Below, piece after piece: positions 1 to 11,807 of a stretch of 64,000 bases of DNA (positions are counted from its first letter, which is position 1; every line of letters starts with the position of its first letter). The translations under genes and the position numbers were made by a program. The stretch is from Pohlia nutans (Eukaryota > Streptophyta > Bryopsida > Bryales > Mniaceae), in assembly GCA_022496805.1 (NCBI GenBank), contig CM040103.1, positions 2,498,001 through 2,562,000 of the forward strand, in the 5' to 3' direction. The notes beneath the pieces are model-generated. The model was not told the origin of the DNA. It saw only the letters and a program-made list of their open reading frames with translations, and made no database searches.

Positions 1-103
1 TATCGTCTCTGCCCTTTTTTTATGGGCTGCCCGAAATAGAGAAAACATTTTTATAGAAAATAGAAAATATTTTTATAGAAAATAAAAAATACTTTTAAAT
101 AGG

Positions 104-538
104 TAATCAAGTCTACTTTCCAACCTAATTTGAATCATGTCAATCCGAGTTAAACTCCACCCGGGAGAAATTTTCAAAGAAAAACACTTCTACATTGTCT
201 AGTGTTAGAAAACTTACTATTTGGGGAAAGTAATGATGTTCTCTCCGTTGAAAAATTTGCAATTTTTGATTTTAGAATAGAATGTCTAGTTTTAACAAAT
301 CGTACAAAATTTCAAATTCTAAAAATAAAATTTGTGATTCTTATAAACATTTGAAGTTAAATGCTTCTAAATTCATTATGAGATGATAAAAAGCTATTTT
401 TTTATATTTGACCGTATGGAAAATAACTAAACATCAAGCTCCTCATTTTCTCTTTTGGACCAAACTTCATCAAAGTTGAAGAAGTAATTTTTTATAACAC
501 ATTTATGTTTTGCCCTTACCCCCTCCGTCATTTAGGGG
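104..538. repeat. Direct repeat, copy 1 of 2
   Basis: This stretch is repeated in the same orientation at 866-1300, with scattered substitutions and small indels. Both copies begin near AATCAAGT and end at a CCCTTACCCCCTCCG motif. A shorter inverted relative lies at about 23920-24010. No coding capacity is visible. It is probably part of a non-autonomous transposon whose second copy became trapped inside the foldback at 543-1852. Confidence 0.75.
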
Positions 539-865
539 TTAACCCTTTGACATGTAGTTTTTCTCATGTTCTCAGTGTCGCTTACACAACTTTTGTTTTA
601 TTCTATTCAATTCTTTTTTTTTTTACATTGTAATGTACACCAAATGGAAGAGAAACGTACAATTTATTGTCCAAAATTGATCAAATCATATTTTTTTTCA
701 TCGGCATAAAATAGGTCATCAAGAAAGTTTTCTTCATACCATTTTTTGGTTTTTCCTCAATTGAACATACCGGTATTATAACACATCTATGTTATGTCCA
801 ATGCGATATAATATGTGCCTTCCATATGTCTGATGAAGTTTAGTTCAAGTGACGATTTCAAATAT

Positions 866-1300
866 GGAATCAAGTTTACTATCCAACTCAATTTGAATCT
901 TGTCGATTCGAGTTAAACTCCATTGGGGAGAAATTTTCAAAGACAAACACTTCTACATTGTTTAGTTTTAGAGAGTTCACTATTTGGTGAAAGAAGTGAT
1001 GTTTTCTCTTTTGAAAAAAATTCTTTTTTAAATTTTAGAATAGAATGTCTAGTCTTAACAAATCATAACAAATTTCAAATTCTAAAAATAAATTTCTATT
1101 TTTGATAAATATTTGAAGTTAAATGCTTCTAAATTCGTTATGAGAAGATAAAAGCGATTTTTCGAAATTTGACCGTATGGATAATTACTTAACTTCATAA
1201 TCCTCATTTTCTCTTTTGGACCAAACTTCATCAAAGTTGAAGAAGTAAATTTTTATAACACATTTACGTCTTGCCCTTACCCCCTCCGGCATTTAGGATT
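866..1300. repeat. Direct repeat, copy 2 of 2
   Basis: Second copy of the 104-538 repeat. It lies in the loop between the two inverted arms at 543-861 and 1543-1852. The open frame at 923-1105 falls inside this repeat and looks like chance. Confidence 0.75.
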
Positions 1301-1310
1301 AAGCATTTAG

Positions 1311-1430
1311 AAACTCCGGCCTTTTTCAAGGCCAACATGAATAAAGTGTCTGTTTGTAATGTTAATGACACAGTGCCCACCGGACAAAGGGCCATTCAAA
1401 CAAAACTACTCTCCTTTACCAACACTTATA
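1311..1430 (+). repeat. Dispersed hairpin repeat (CCGGCC...GCCCACCGG family)
   Basis: The repeat starts with a small hairpin (CTCCGGCC...AAGGCC). It continues with GTGTCTGTTTGTAATGTTAA and a conserved GTGCCCACCGGACAAAGGG block. Related copies occur at 6430-6520, 18666-18750 (inverted), 31325-31360 (partial), 33690-33785 and 43890-43942 (inverted, partial). Function unknown. Confidence 0.6.
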
Positions 1431-1856
1431 ATGTTATTCACTGATTTCAAAATCTAAAAGTGAAATTTACAATTAGATCCAAAGTTATTTTTGGAAGTTC
1501 AACTTATATAGATAATTTGAAGAGATGATGCCCAACATTTTGTCACTTGAACCAAACTTCATCAGACATATAGAAGGCACATATTATATCGCATTGGACA
1601 TAACATTGATGTGTTATAATACCGGTATGTTCAATTGAGGAAAAACCAAAAAATGGTATGAAGAAAACTTTCTTGATGACCTATTTTATGCCGATGAAAA
1701 AAAATAAGATTTGATCAATTGAGACAATAAATTGTACGTTTCTCTTCCATTTGGTGTACATTATAATGTAAAAAAAAAAAAGAACTGAATAGAATAAAAC
1801 AAAAGTTGTGTAAGCGACATTGAGAAGATGAGAAAAACTGCATGTGGAAGGGTTAA

Positions 1857-2650
1857 TTAACAAGTCCGCACCCTCCATCTTAGCACGTGTAACCACCCCT
1901 CCTTTGCCACATCGGGGTCTTCACGGAATTTAAAGCCTACCCGCCCGCAGATAAATTGCAGCCTGCCCGCCTGTCCCCGGCCTTTCACCCCGCCAGCTAG
2001 GATTTCCAAAGCCCTTGGATGCGAGCTCAAGATCGGAGGGACCGGATTCGATTTGCCGGCGACTGAGCCGCTCTTCCTCTCCGCGCCTGAGTAACGCGGG
2101 TGGTGGCCCCAAGAAAAGTCTACATGTCATAATTGGGGGAGGTGGTGGTTTTAGGACATCCTACCTTATTGACTCACTAGAGTTATTTGTAAAGTACCTC
2201 AAAACCCTTCTTTTTGACCTGTAATTTGGAAAGGAGAGGATCGGCATGATCTCACTGTAGACCCATAATAGAACACTGGATAGATTGAAATTTTTATTCA
2301 TAAAAATTTGGAGGGAGGGAGAAGAATTGGGTAGTGGGGTGGGATCGTGAGGAGGAGTGGTGTCAGAATGCTCTGGTACCAGCTCTGGTCCATGAAAAAT
2401 ACACGACAAAGGACCGGATGCCTTTACAAATAACTCTACTATATCAAATTTTGGTAGAGTATTTTCATAGTATTTTGGCATTGGAATCTGGAGCAGTTGA
2501 AAATGCCGGCAGGACGACCCATTAGCAAAGGCATATACCGTTCGTATAATTTTCATTCAGTGTACCAGTCCAAAAAGTCCTCTTTGGTGATTTTGTTTTC
2601 ACACTTGAATAAAGTCTGAAATCTTTGAAACTAACAGACTGTAATAAGAC
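1857..2650. other. Intergenic segment with a GC-rich island; no gene supported
   Basis: 1875-2135 is markedly GC-richer than its surroundings and may be a decayed promoter or exon, but no conserved protein is recognisable. A short inverted repeat (AGAGTTATTTGTAAAG near 2170, its complement near 2430) suggests a small foldback element. The longest frame (2161-2556, minus, 131 codons) resembles no family I know and spans that foldback, so I do not call it a gene. Confidence 0.5.
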
Positions 2651-2660
2651 CTAATTGGTA

Positions 2661-2884
2661 AGGTTGGATAACCTGTTAACTTACCACCACGACACCTAAA
2701 ACCATCAACTTCTACACCCATGTTTCATTTCAGGAAGGAAATGTAGACTTTCATTACATGACTTATGCATAAATTGCTCAAAAGATAAATCATGTACCCA
2801 CAACTTACATTTCCTCCCTAAAATGAAAGAATGGTGTAAAAGTTGGTTGTTTTAGGTTTGTGGTGGTTTTAGGTACCTCTACCT
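2661..2884. mobile_element. TA-flanked MITE, AGGT family
   Basis: The ends AGGTTGG and (inverted) AGGTAGAGGTACC are each bordered by TA. Subterminal blocks with ACCTAAAACCA face each other in inverted orientation. It belongs to a family also present at 16992-17413, 18993-19270, 24464-24918, 31267-32429, 45375-45592, 49188-49405, 51486-51779 and 60922-61339. The TA flanks suggest Tc1/mariner-type targeting. Confidence 0.6.
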
Positions 2885-3143
2885 TAGTGCGGTAATTGAA
2901 ACTATGCTCGCCCTGAGACCATCATCAGAAAAGTTGAGCCACACTATTTTGGTGCCATTTTGACAAGTCATTTTTGTGTCATTTTATTCATATCATGTTG
3001 ATATGGAGGTTGGCACCCGAAATATCTTAATTGCATTTCAATGCCCCATCATGGCACCATGTTTACATGCCTTGAAGTTCCTAATGATAATCATAATAGT
3101 GGTCCTAAGACCATTGTCAATAGTTTGTCTAACCATGCATTAA

Positions 3144-3464
3144 CCCCTAAACGTACCAACCTTTTGAATAAAAGTAGATGCTAGTCTCAAAAATAGATAT
3201 TAGCATGGCTCAAATGTACATGAGGTGTACATGAGAAGATCTTGCAAGTATAAAATCTACTCAACAAGTTTGACATATTTGTAGTTGGAGGTCTCTTCAA
3301 TATTATCAACAGCTTCCCATCACAAGAGATTTATTGTAATTGGTCGAGAATTTAATAAGCTTACAAAGGTGACTTGGATGAAAGTCATCCTAAATTGTGT
3401 GAGAAAGTTGCAAGACTTTGAATATGTTTATGATTCAGATTTTGGACATTGGGACGTTAAAGGG
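3144..3464. mobile_element. TTAA-flanked MITE
   Basis: Inverted ends CCCCTAAACGT and CCCTTTAACGT are bordered by TTAA at 3140-3143 and 3465-3468. A diverged, oppositely oriented relative lies at about 7467-7793. The reading frame at 3285-3584 runs out of the element into flanking DNA and is not a credible gene. Confidence 0.65.
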
Positions 3465-3952
3465 TTAACTCCAAAACAACTGGAAGGCCAAAAACTGATT
3501 TATGAATGCAACTCACTATTCAATTCTAACAGCTATATGGACGATTTTCATCCAATTTTTTTCGTCAAGGGTTTTTGTTGGTGATACCACCTCTTCAAGT
3601 TAAATTCAGATCATTAAAGCTATTTTTGGATTTTATATGGGATCTTAACATCAAAAAGTGGCATAAAAATGGTCCACTATGTAGTGTAATTTAGAATTTT
3701 CTGCTTTTCTAATTAAACTAAATCTAGGCCATGAAAATGAGTTCTATTGTATTGGAGCAAAATGAAGCTTACCAAGTCTAGTATCTACTCCACTTTGAGT
3801 TTTTGAAAAACTCTACAAATTAAGTGTTTTTATTGGAGTTACAAGTTTGACATGTATTACCATGGTGTAAGAAAAGAAATATAAATTTTGATACACGAAT
3901 GGTTCTTGGGATAGTTTTAAAATTTAGATACACGGAACACCCAATTCCCTAA

Positions 3953-4782
3953 TTTAGCACTTGGCCAAGTGCACTCATTTCATGAACAAATTTGGCTTTA
4001 AAATAATTTGTTTGAAAAATTCTCTAAAATTATTTTATTGCTTTATTATTTATTTTTCCGGCCTGAGAGGGTCCGCGTGAACGGATCCTAGTCTAATTTT
4101 GACCCTCCTTCCTTCACTCTGCCCCCTCACACTCTTCTTCGTCCCTCACACTCTTCTTCCTCTCCTTTCCCTCCTTTCTTCTCAATATAAAAGAGGAGGG
4201 AGAGAGTGAGAGAGGGAGAATGAGGGAGGGTTTATATAGGAAAGAGTGGAAAAAGAAAGGAAGGGAGGAGGGAGGGAGAGTAGGTCAAAATTAGAGGAGG
4301 GTCTGCGCGCGGACCTTCTTTGGCCGGAAAAATTAGAAAAAAATTAAAAAATTAAAAAATTAAAAAAAGAATATAATAATAATTTTAATTATTATTATTA
4401 AAATTTTAAGGCCTGTATCGGATCCAGCCATCCGTTGCTCCTAGATTTTTATTTTCTAAATTTATTTTAACGTTTAAACTCCAAAAATGGCACTGTGAAG
4501 AAAAAATGGAAGACAAGAGGAAGTTAGACTAGAAGAAAAGAGGAAGATTAGAAGAAAAAGAAGTTAGAAGGAAGACAAGAAGAAGACAAGAAAGAAGACA
4601 AGAAAAAAAAAGAAAAAAGAAGAAGAAGAAGATAAGGATAAAAAATAAAATAAAAAATTGTTTCTTTACAATGTAAGGGATTGTAGAAAGACAAAAATCA
4701 AAGTTATTTAAAGAATTTTTCAAACAAATTATTTAATGCGCTTGGAGGCCAAGTGCATGATTATATGGCCAAGTGCAAAATT
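3953..4782. mobile_element. Large foldback element with nested palindrome and GAA-rich tract
   Basis: The outer arms carry TTGGCCAAGTGCA and AATTTGTTTGAAAAATTCT, found inverted near 4700-4780. Inside, 4060-4326 is itself a palindrome, with GGTCCGCG motifs at its ends and purine- and pyrimidine-rich arms. A GAA/GAAA-rich tract fills about 4505-4640. No protein-coding gene. Confidence 0.6.
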
Positions 4783-5062
4783 ACTGAATTGAATGACTTT
4801 CATTTCCTGTGATGTTCTTCATTGTAATTTTCCATTGTTTCGAAACTTATGAAACAATTATAGTTTATAGTAAACACATGGCTTCATCTACTAAAAATAA
4901 TATTTGAATTTTTATCTTATTTACAATGGAAAAACTTAGTAACAAGTGCATGTTCGTACCTTGGTTATAGGCCTGACGTTTAAGGGTTAATCCATCAATG
5001 CCCACAATCTTCTCTAAATTTGGAAAATTGTAATGATGCATTATAAAATGCAACTAAGAGGA
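4783..5062. other. AT-rich intergenic DNA, nothing recognised
   Basis: No gene is supported. A single TTAA-type MITE right end (TTTAAGGGTTAA, near 4980-4990) is visible without a partner. Confidence 0.5.
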
Positions 5063-5183
5063 CACTAGTAGAAAAAGTGGCATCGTCGAGAGAGGTGCCT
5101 GAGCTTGTTGTTGTCCAGATCTAGGCATGTTCAGATTGTTTGCCTGGGCACCTCCCTTGGCAGTGCTACCTTTTCTACTAGAG
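5063..5183. mobile_element. Very short CACTA-type MITE
   Basis: Starts CACTAGTAGAAAAAGTGG and ends CTTTTCTACTAGAG, the inverted form with one substitution. Flanking triplets are GGA and GGG, a possible imperfect 3-bp duplication. Length about 121 bp, so non-autonomous. Confidence 0.55.
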
Positions 5184-5379
5184 GGGATATTTTGAACTTG
5201 ATGTATGAATAAAAGTGGTACGTTACAATATGAATTTTAGATTCTATCCATACGTTTAAATCTATGATTACATTTTTGTATAAAATTTAAAACTTGAAAT
5301 TCAAAATTCTTTTGTAATTCGATTATGAATAAAATATTGACAATGTGTGGATGATTCAGTGTTGTGATGGTTGAGATGT

Positions 5380-6222
5380 AATACTCTAGTTTACTAGCAA
5401 GTTTGGCACCTGCCCAATAATTAATTAAAGCTCAAAAAGTAGGTTTTGACACCTAAAAATAGTATATTAACAATTTTGACACTTTTCTCCTTGAATGTTC
5501 TAAAATTTGGTTTTTTGTCAAGTCCAACTCTCTTTCATTGGTTAACAAGTAAGATGTGAGAAGAGAGACTAGAATGCTCCGTGCTTTATACAAGTGGAGT
5601 GGAGTTATATCCAAACAATGCATGTGGGATATGTAGAATTTGAGGTAAAGCACCTAGTTCGTCTTCATTTTTACAACATGTATAGTTTTTGGATAAAGTC
5701 TTCAAATGAAATAATATTTGTTGGAGGTGAAAGATTACTTGATTTCAAAACTTTTCTTTCACCAATAAAATTCCAAAAATGTTGGTTTTCTATGCACAAA
5801 TGAGCTCCTAAAAACTGTTTGAAATGCATTTTGATTTTTTGACCTTTGCACAGCTTTGCTGTTTTGTCCATATTTTTGGCATGAAGACCTCATCTTCCAT
5901 GTTCAATTGGGCTCCAAAAATCTGTGTAAGACACATTTCAAGTGCCTCACCTAGAGTCTTGCTACTTTTAACCCATATTCATTGTGGACTAATGGAATCA
6001 AACTTGATTACAAGAGCAACATCTTCTCTCCATTGAAATTCATGCACGCCTCCCAACTATTTTAAAATCTAGTGGAAAGTAACAATTTCTCACTTTTCGG
6101 CAATTTTGAATTATAATTTATATACGTTTTGGCAATAGATGCAACAGATGGCAACGTTTCCAAAATTTTAGGTATTTATATTTTGTATTATTTTTTTCTG
6201 TACCTACTTGTAAACTACAGTA
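5380..6222. mobile_element. Non-autonomous TIR element related to 55908-56811
   Basis: Ends (TACTCTAGTTTACTAGCAAG and, inverted, TACTGTAGTTTACAAGTAGG) and much of the interior match the element at 55908-56811. The internal frames at 5594-6036 have diverged counterparts there that are not conserved as proteins, so they are not called genes. Confidence 0.6.
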
Positions 6223-6676
6223 CTCTAAATGTAATGGTTTTTGGAGATTTTTTGGTTGCTTAATTTTCTAAGATCACTTTTGAAGTAAGATCTTAGAAAT
6301 TTTTGGTGGAACAATGTGGTACGCAATGAGGCATAAAACTTTCACAAACCCTAAACCGTGAAACATTATGATTTCAGACAATCATAATGAATTTTAAGTT
6401 CAAAGTAGCAATAAAGTAATTTTAATCGTCTTTCAACGGCAGGGTGAATAATTGTCTGTTTGTCTTAACAATGATTCGATGCCCACCAGACAAAGGGTAT
6501 TTCTAAACGACAAATTATGTTTCTATAATTGCTACGATGCGGCTTTCTTGCTATATAATGATATTTTTGCCTTGCAATCACAACATAGACCTTGAGTGAC
6601 TTATACTAAAATTATCTTAAGATCAATACCTTTTAAGTATCATATTAATTACAATATATTCTCAAGAAAGTCGTGT
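6223..6676. other. Intergenic DNA with one hairpin-repeat copy
   Basis: Contains a diverged copy of the dispersed repeat with GCCCACCAGACAAAGGG at about 6430-6520. No gene seen. Confidence 0.45.
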
Positions 6677-6945
6677 GAAGTCAATGTCAAACATTTAGAT
6701 ATTCACGAGAGAACAAATATAGGGTGTCATTTATTCATTTGAGATAGCATTTATAAATTTTTAGAAGTAATATAGGGTGTTTTGAAAAAAGTTGAGAATA
6801 CTTTATGAATATTCTAAAAATATACGAAGAATATATCCTAAACATAGTATAAACAGTAGAATATTCCAATTATTTCATAGTCCCCTATATTAAAAACCAT
6901 GTGTTTGCTCATGTATCCCAAAATTCACAGTAAGTGACTTTCCCG
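6677..6945. mobile_element. MITE with GAAGTCAC-type ends
   Basis: About 269 bp, homologous to 47692-47959 and to the host element at 50401-50872. Interior landmarks GAGAACAAATATAGGGTGTC and TATTTCATAG are shared by all three. The ends are inverted GAAGTCAATGTCAA and AAGTGACTTTCCC. No coding capacity. Confidence 0.65.
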
Positions 6946-7163
6946 AGCAAAAAATATAAAAACTTAGTGATAGGTGCAAAATATAATGAAGAATTGACTA
7001 ACATATTATTGAATATTGAAATTGAAAATTTGATAGAAAAGATGATATGTTATAGATAGTAGAGTTTGACTTTCGACCCATAATATCTCCGATTAACAAA
7101 GTAAAAGATGTTTCAAAATAGTGAAATTAACTTGAATGTTATCTCAAAACATTCACCTTCATT

Positions 7164-7259
7164 ACACCGAAATCACCGTATACTGTGGCCGACAGTATTT
7201 TCGAGAGGCTTTACTATCAATAATTTTCTTCACCCACAGTATATGCTGATTTTGGTGTA
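7164..7259. mobile_element. Miniature palindromic element, about 96 bp
   Basis: The arms TACACCGAAATCACCGTATA and, inverted, TACACCAAAATCAGCATATA face each other around a 40-50 bp loop. Too short to encode anything. Confidence 0.6.
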
Positions 7260-7466
7260 GTTATATTGAATGTAGATTGTTGGGACTACCGTACATTCAA
7301 GTGTTCCAGTTGACAGAAAACATGATCTGCTGGCACAAGTTCAACTTGAAACTACAGTGATTATCCCATTTAGTGCTTGTGGTACTAATTGTCAAAGGAA
7401 ACACTGTTTTGCTAAATCTCAAAATTAGTGAGGAGTGAGGACTAAATTTTTGACTGACTCGCTGAA

Positions 7467-7793
7467 ATTTTCATATCAGCGTCCTAGCGTCCAAAAACTA
7501 AATCACGAACAAATTCAAAGCCTTGTAACTTTCTCATACAACCTCAAATGATTTTCATCCAAATCATCTTTAAAAGCCTATTAAATTCTCTACCAATTAC
7601 AGTGAATCTCTTATGATGGAGAGCTGTTGATAATATTAGAGCCCTCCAACTGCAAGTATGTCTAATTTGTTGGGTAGATTTTATGCTGGCAACGGTCTCC
7701 TCATCTACACCTCAGGTACATCTGAGCTATGCTAAAATTTGCTTTTGAGGCTAGAATCTACTTTTGTTTAAAAGGTGGGTACGTATAGAGGTT
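7467..7793. mobile_element. Diverged inverted copy of the 3144-3464 element
   Basis: The reverse complement matches 3144-3464 along its length, including the block ATAAAATCTAC and the AATATTATCAACAGC motif. The terminal repeats are decayed, so the boundaries are approximate. Confidence 0.55.
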
Positions 7794-8297
7794 AATACTG
7801 CATCTTAATGATATTTAGGATCACCTTCACTGATTCCCCACCCGCACTATAAAACCTCCCTCACTAAATGGGATAATAATTAGTGCAGTTTACCGTTATC
7901 AGCTGCCATCACAACTTCTATCAGCCAATACGTCAAACTTCTCACTCTACATTCCAACTACTATACATCAAGCTCAGTACGTTCTGCTCAGCAATAGGAT
8001 ATGTAACCATGAGAACTTGATTCAATATTGCATTATATTTACAAGAAAAGAAATCCCAAACTAGGAATCTCTCTCGCTCTACACCATTCAATGTCACGCT
8101 CCGAACATTCTCATCCTGGTCTTTGGAACTCTGATGTAATACCAGCATCTGTTCTGTACAATCATTCTCCTACCCCGGTGTAGCTCTATACATGTATCTC
8201 AAGATCAACTCAGCGATACTGAATGGTCCCATAGCAACTAAGATTTTGTCTCCAAGCTCCCTCCTAATAAGCATTTGGCGATTTCTGAAATTATTTA

Positions 8298-11200
8298 CTA
8301 CATTGGTGGCACTGCTAGCTCCTTCTTGATAGTCCACAGTCTTTTTTGAATTTTCCCAAAAGTAGGTCGTTTACGTGGATTTTCAGCCCAACAAGCTTCC
8401 ATGAGCTCCTTCAGACCGGATAAAATCGTTGCTGGAATGAAAGGTCTCTCGCCCTCAAGTATCTTTTGACGGGGCGCTGTGTTCCGAAACGGTTCTATGC
8501 CAGTAATGACTTGGTAGCAAGTCATCGCAAAGCTGAACACATCCACTGACTGATCATACTTTCCTTTCCAATTCACATCTGTGCCTTTCATCATCTCGGG
8601 GGCTTCATAACAGGTAGTCCCCCGGTCATATGTGTTTTTGTCTTCCCCAAATAATCTGGAAGATCCAAAATCTATCAGTTTCACGTCGTAGAATTTATCC
8701 GTGCCAGGTCTTGGTGAAGACTTAGAATTCACAAGGAAGTTCTTGGGCTTCAAATCACGATGCATGACACCTTGCTTGTGCACATGAAGCACGGCCTCCA
8801 CGATTTGTAACAGGATATCCAGTCCTACAGAGAGTGAAAATGGACCTCCAGAGTCTCTCTTTAGGGTTGCTCCTCGTCGCATACTGTTTATCAGACGTTC
8901 GAGATCACACTCCATCTTCTCCGTGACGATATAACCGCCTTTGCTTTTCAAATCGTATTTGACTTCCTCAGGCGTCTGGATAGGTGGCGGTGCATCATCC
9001 GTATACGCCCATCCATAAAAACTCACAACCTTCGGATGTTGCAGCCCTATCAGCTGCTTCACTTCATTTATGAGATCCTCAAATTCGAAGTTTTTTATTA
9101 AGGCAATTGCCACACTCTGTCCACACCACTCGCCTTCGTATGTATTCTTATAAGATCCATGACCGAGTACTCTGCGCGTATTTGGTTTTAGATCCAGATG
9201 ATCGATTCTAAAACATTTGGGATCCACTGAAAGACTCCGTAAGTTCCCTAAAGAACTCTGCATAATTTCAAGCTTGCACCTCTCAATGATAATGTTGTTC
9301 AGCCTATTCTTCTGAACTGGAGCAAAGCATTGACATGGAAACCAACTGAATGGGGAATCTGGAATAGAGATGGATCCGCCCTCAAGGCTAGATAGAAGAT
9401 GCTCGCGATCCTTACGGGCCAGACAACGAACATCGTCACATATACCGGGTTTCCCTTCTGCAGATGTCTCCCCTGCTACAACATTCCTGCTTCCATCTGT
9501 CGGCTTGAGTACATACCTGTGCACGCTCGGACACCACTCCAATTGCACATCCGCCGGCTGTAACTCATTTTCGATCAAGTCCAGATTCCACATGAGCTCA
9601 CGAAAGAGGAGATCAAAGTTCGAGCAGACCTCCAGTTCCTTCTCAACTGATGGCATATTCGGCACAGAGACGACAAGAGCAATTCTTCCGATTTCTTCTG
9701 CACAGGCCTTTATCAGATCCTTTGCGTCGCAGTAGAGATACTCGAGTTTGTCCAAATAATTGTATAGTTGCGTGAACGTTCCGCGTCGGTAAAAATACAA
9801 TGTTTCCGTAGAGTCTTCAGCCACTCGGCAGTATAACTGTGATATCTTCTGTATGCCCTCCACATAAGTTTGAACAAGATGATTGCATTGATTAGGGCAG
9901 ATCTTCACAGCTTCCAATAACTTCTTCAAACTGATACAAGATTTCAATGCCGTAGCATTCTTTGAAGAAACGTCATTCTTTGCTGATATAAGACCAGCGG
10001 CGTCCTGAAATGAAACAGAACCAAGAGTCAATTGAACGAGCTTAAAATGCCAGTTCGACAATGCTGCTTAAACATCTCAACAATATTGTTCTGTACATCA
10101 AGTTGGCCCTAAAAATCAGTAACAGGATTCTTCTAGTCCATTGCACGGTTGCAGCCACGTGCTGATTAGGAGAATTGTGCCTGACTAAATGAAATCAGAA
10201 AAAATAAGTAAGCCGTCTTTTCTTGGTGAATGTTTAAATCTTGTTCAGATGTATTCTAATACGCGACACATTAAATGTAGATCTAAAGATTGAGGCATTT
10301 CTTAGCAACACCGTTCAAACAACGTCTAATTAGATAAAGTTGTGACATTGTTTAACAAAGATCTAAGAACCACACAACCAAACGTTCAGTAGGAAAGCAT
10401 TTCATAAAGTGAGAACGTGTGAAAAAAGAAAGTTTCTGGAGTAGCCATCGACGAAGCCCATTCCTACTTGTGAAGAGAAATAGAATCGCCATTCAACTAA
10501 ATGAACTCCATAATGAACCTAAAGGAATGGAAAGGATTTGAATTCTTCTGAGACAGGGCCAAAGTGTGTTGCTAAGCGTTTCTCCCTTATTTAAATCAAC
10601 TTCATATGATAAAAAAGGGACACGCCGCACAAGACGGGAAGAAAAGCCCCACAGACTCCCCTGCATTTAATTGCTCAAATCTTTCTGTAACCAGAGCCCA
10701 CCTCAACATTTCAGGAAGCTCCTTGATAACAGAAAATCAATAACTATCTTGTTTACTGCAGATTGTTCAACTGTTGCTCTCCATCAACAATAAGGATTTG
10801 GTTTCTTCCTGGTTGCCTATCTATACTTCGTGCGGTCACATGGTAGCAGAATATGTGGATTGTTAATTGTATCAATACAAAATCGTGGTTAATTTCTTGC
10901 TCTCTGCAGTCCGGCCCAAAGAAAAATTTGTGGAATTTGGCAACCCTAGTTCATGCCAGAATCAGAGGATCAAGGTGTTCAAATTACCGACAGTCTTTGG
11001 GCCCGGCAGGTAAGAGGTCCAATAAGGCTGTCAATCACAGTAGCTACCGAATTCTCTACTCATCAAGTAATAACCCTAAACCAGATTCTCATCAACTTCC
11101 ATGTTACAAGAATTCTAACGAGTAGCTATCATGCAGATTCCTCATTTCCTTAACTGGTGATGGACATCAAGAGAAATGCCAAATGAGATTATAGGTTCCA

Positions 11201-11807
11201 GTCAGAGTAAGATTCTCTTGTTGGTCGTGTGCGGTCAAATGATAGCAGTGCTTACCAGAATGAGGAAGAAGGGTTGCTACTTGTATGAAATGAAACACGT
11301 ACTGACTAGCAGGTAACTGATTGGTCTGTGTGGCCTAGCCTTTAGTACACTATGTGGATCTTCACAATCATGGTACCAATTTTACGACCTGTAAAAGTGA
11401 GAGGGCGAACTCACCGTAGCATTCCGAAGTAATATGCCCTCCCACGTTATGCCACGCTTGTCACGAGCCAGACATATGCTCACATCCTGGAAATCATCAA
11501 GATCATATCCGCTCAACCGGACCACCGACGGCGATGATAACACCTCCCCCGACAACACCTCCTTCGACGCTGCTGGTTCAAATGAGAAATGTTCAAGGAT
11601 TGTGTCGTTTGGATCGAGAAATTTCAGTACATGCTTCCCACCTGGTGGAATGATACACTCTGTTGGAATGCCATCTTGTTTAACAATTATCTCAAATCCC
11701 GAGTTATTTGTGACGGTCGTTTCCATATTTGCTGTGATGGTGTATTTCAGATACGTTCGAGGTACTTCAATCGAGCGTGCGCTGCAAATCCTTGCTACCC
11801 TCTGCAC
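8298..11807 (-). CDS. Two-exon beta-domain/helical-domain/protein kinase gene, copy A
   Basis: Recognisable coding exons are 11807-11415 and 10004-8298, both phase 0, joined by a GTGAGT donor and a TTTCATTTCAG acceptor. Exon 1 (about 131 residues) is predicted beta-rich, with NNSGFEIIV and PPGGKHVL; I cannot name the fold. Exon 2 begins with a cysteine-bearing helical region of about 200 residues and a linker, then a kinase domain. Visible kinase motifs are glycine loop LGHGSYKNTYEG, alpha-C NEVKQL, catalytic loop HRDLKPKNF, DFG and APE, ending VPPM. The usual VAIK lysine is alanine (VAIA). The apparent Met about 19 codons before the acceptor is probably intronic. The true 5' end is unresolved because exon 1 starts at an acceptor-like TTGCAG. 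The layout recalls plant DUF1221-type kinases, with low confidence. It could be a pseudokinase or a WNK-like active enzyme. Confidence 0.75.
10005..11414 (-). other. Intron of kinase copy A
   Basis: Intron of about 1.4 kb between the beta-rich exon and the kinase exon. Copies B and C have introns of similar size and partly alignable sequence. No conserved additional exon stands out, and the two known exons already join in phase 0. Small reading frames on the plus strand here (10853-11153) are not shared as open frames between copies. Confidence 0.55.

Larger units (their letters stand above)
543..1852. mobile_element. TTAA-flanked foldback element with arms of about 310 bp
   Basis: The arms 543-861 and 1543-1852 are near-perfect reverse complements. 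The outer ends read CCCTTTGACATG and, inverted, CCCTTCCACATG. Both ends abut TTAA (539-542 and 1853-1856), as expected for a piggyBac-type target duplication. The loop holds a direct repeat and a copy of a dispersed hairpin repeat (1311-1430). It encodes no transposase, so it is non-autonomous. Confidence 0.65.

Noticed and set aside
2161..2556. 131-codon minus-strand frame
   Set aside because: Overlaps a short inverted repeat, has no recognisable domain and shows no plausible exon partners.
5594..6036. Adjacent plus-strand frames inside 5380-6222
   Set aside because: Their counterparts in the related element at 55908-56811 are not conserved as proteins.
9370..9735. Plus-strand frame of 121 codons
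   Set aside because: Antisense shadow of the kinase exon; the same shadow occurs opposite copy C at 26655-27044.
10005..10061. Start of kinase copy A at the Met of MSNWHFKLVQ
   Set aside because: The following GTTTCATTTCAG|GAC is a strong acceptor in the right phase for the upstream exon, and the same pattern recurs in copies B and C. The 19 residues are probably intron translation.
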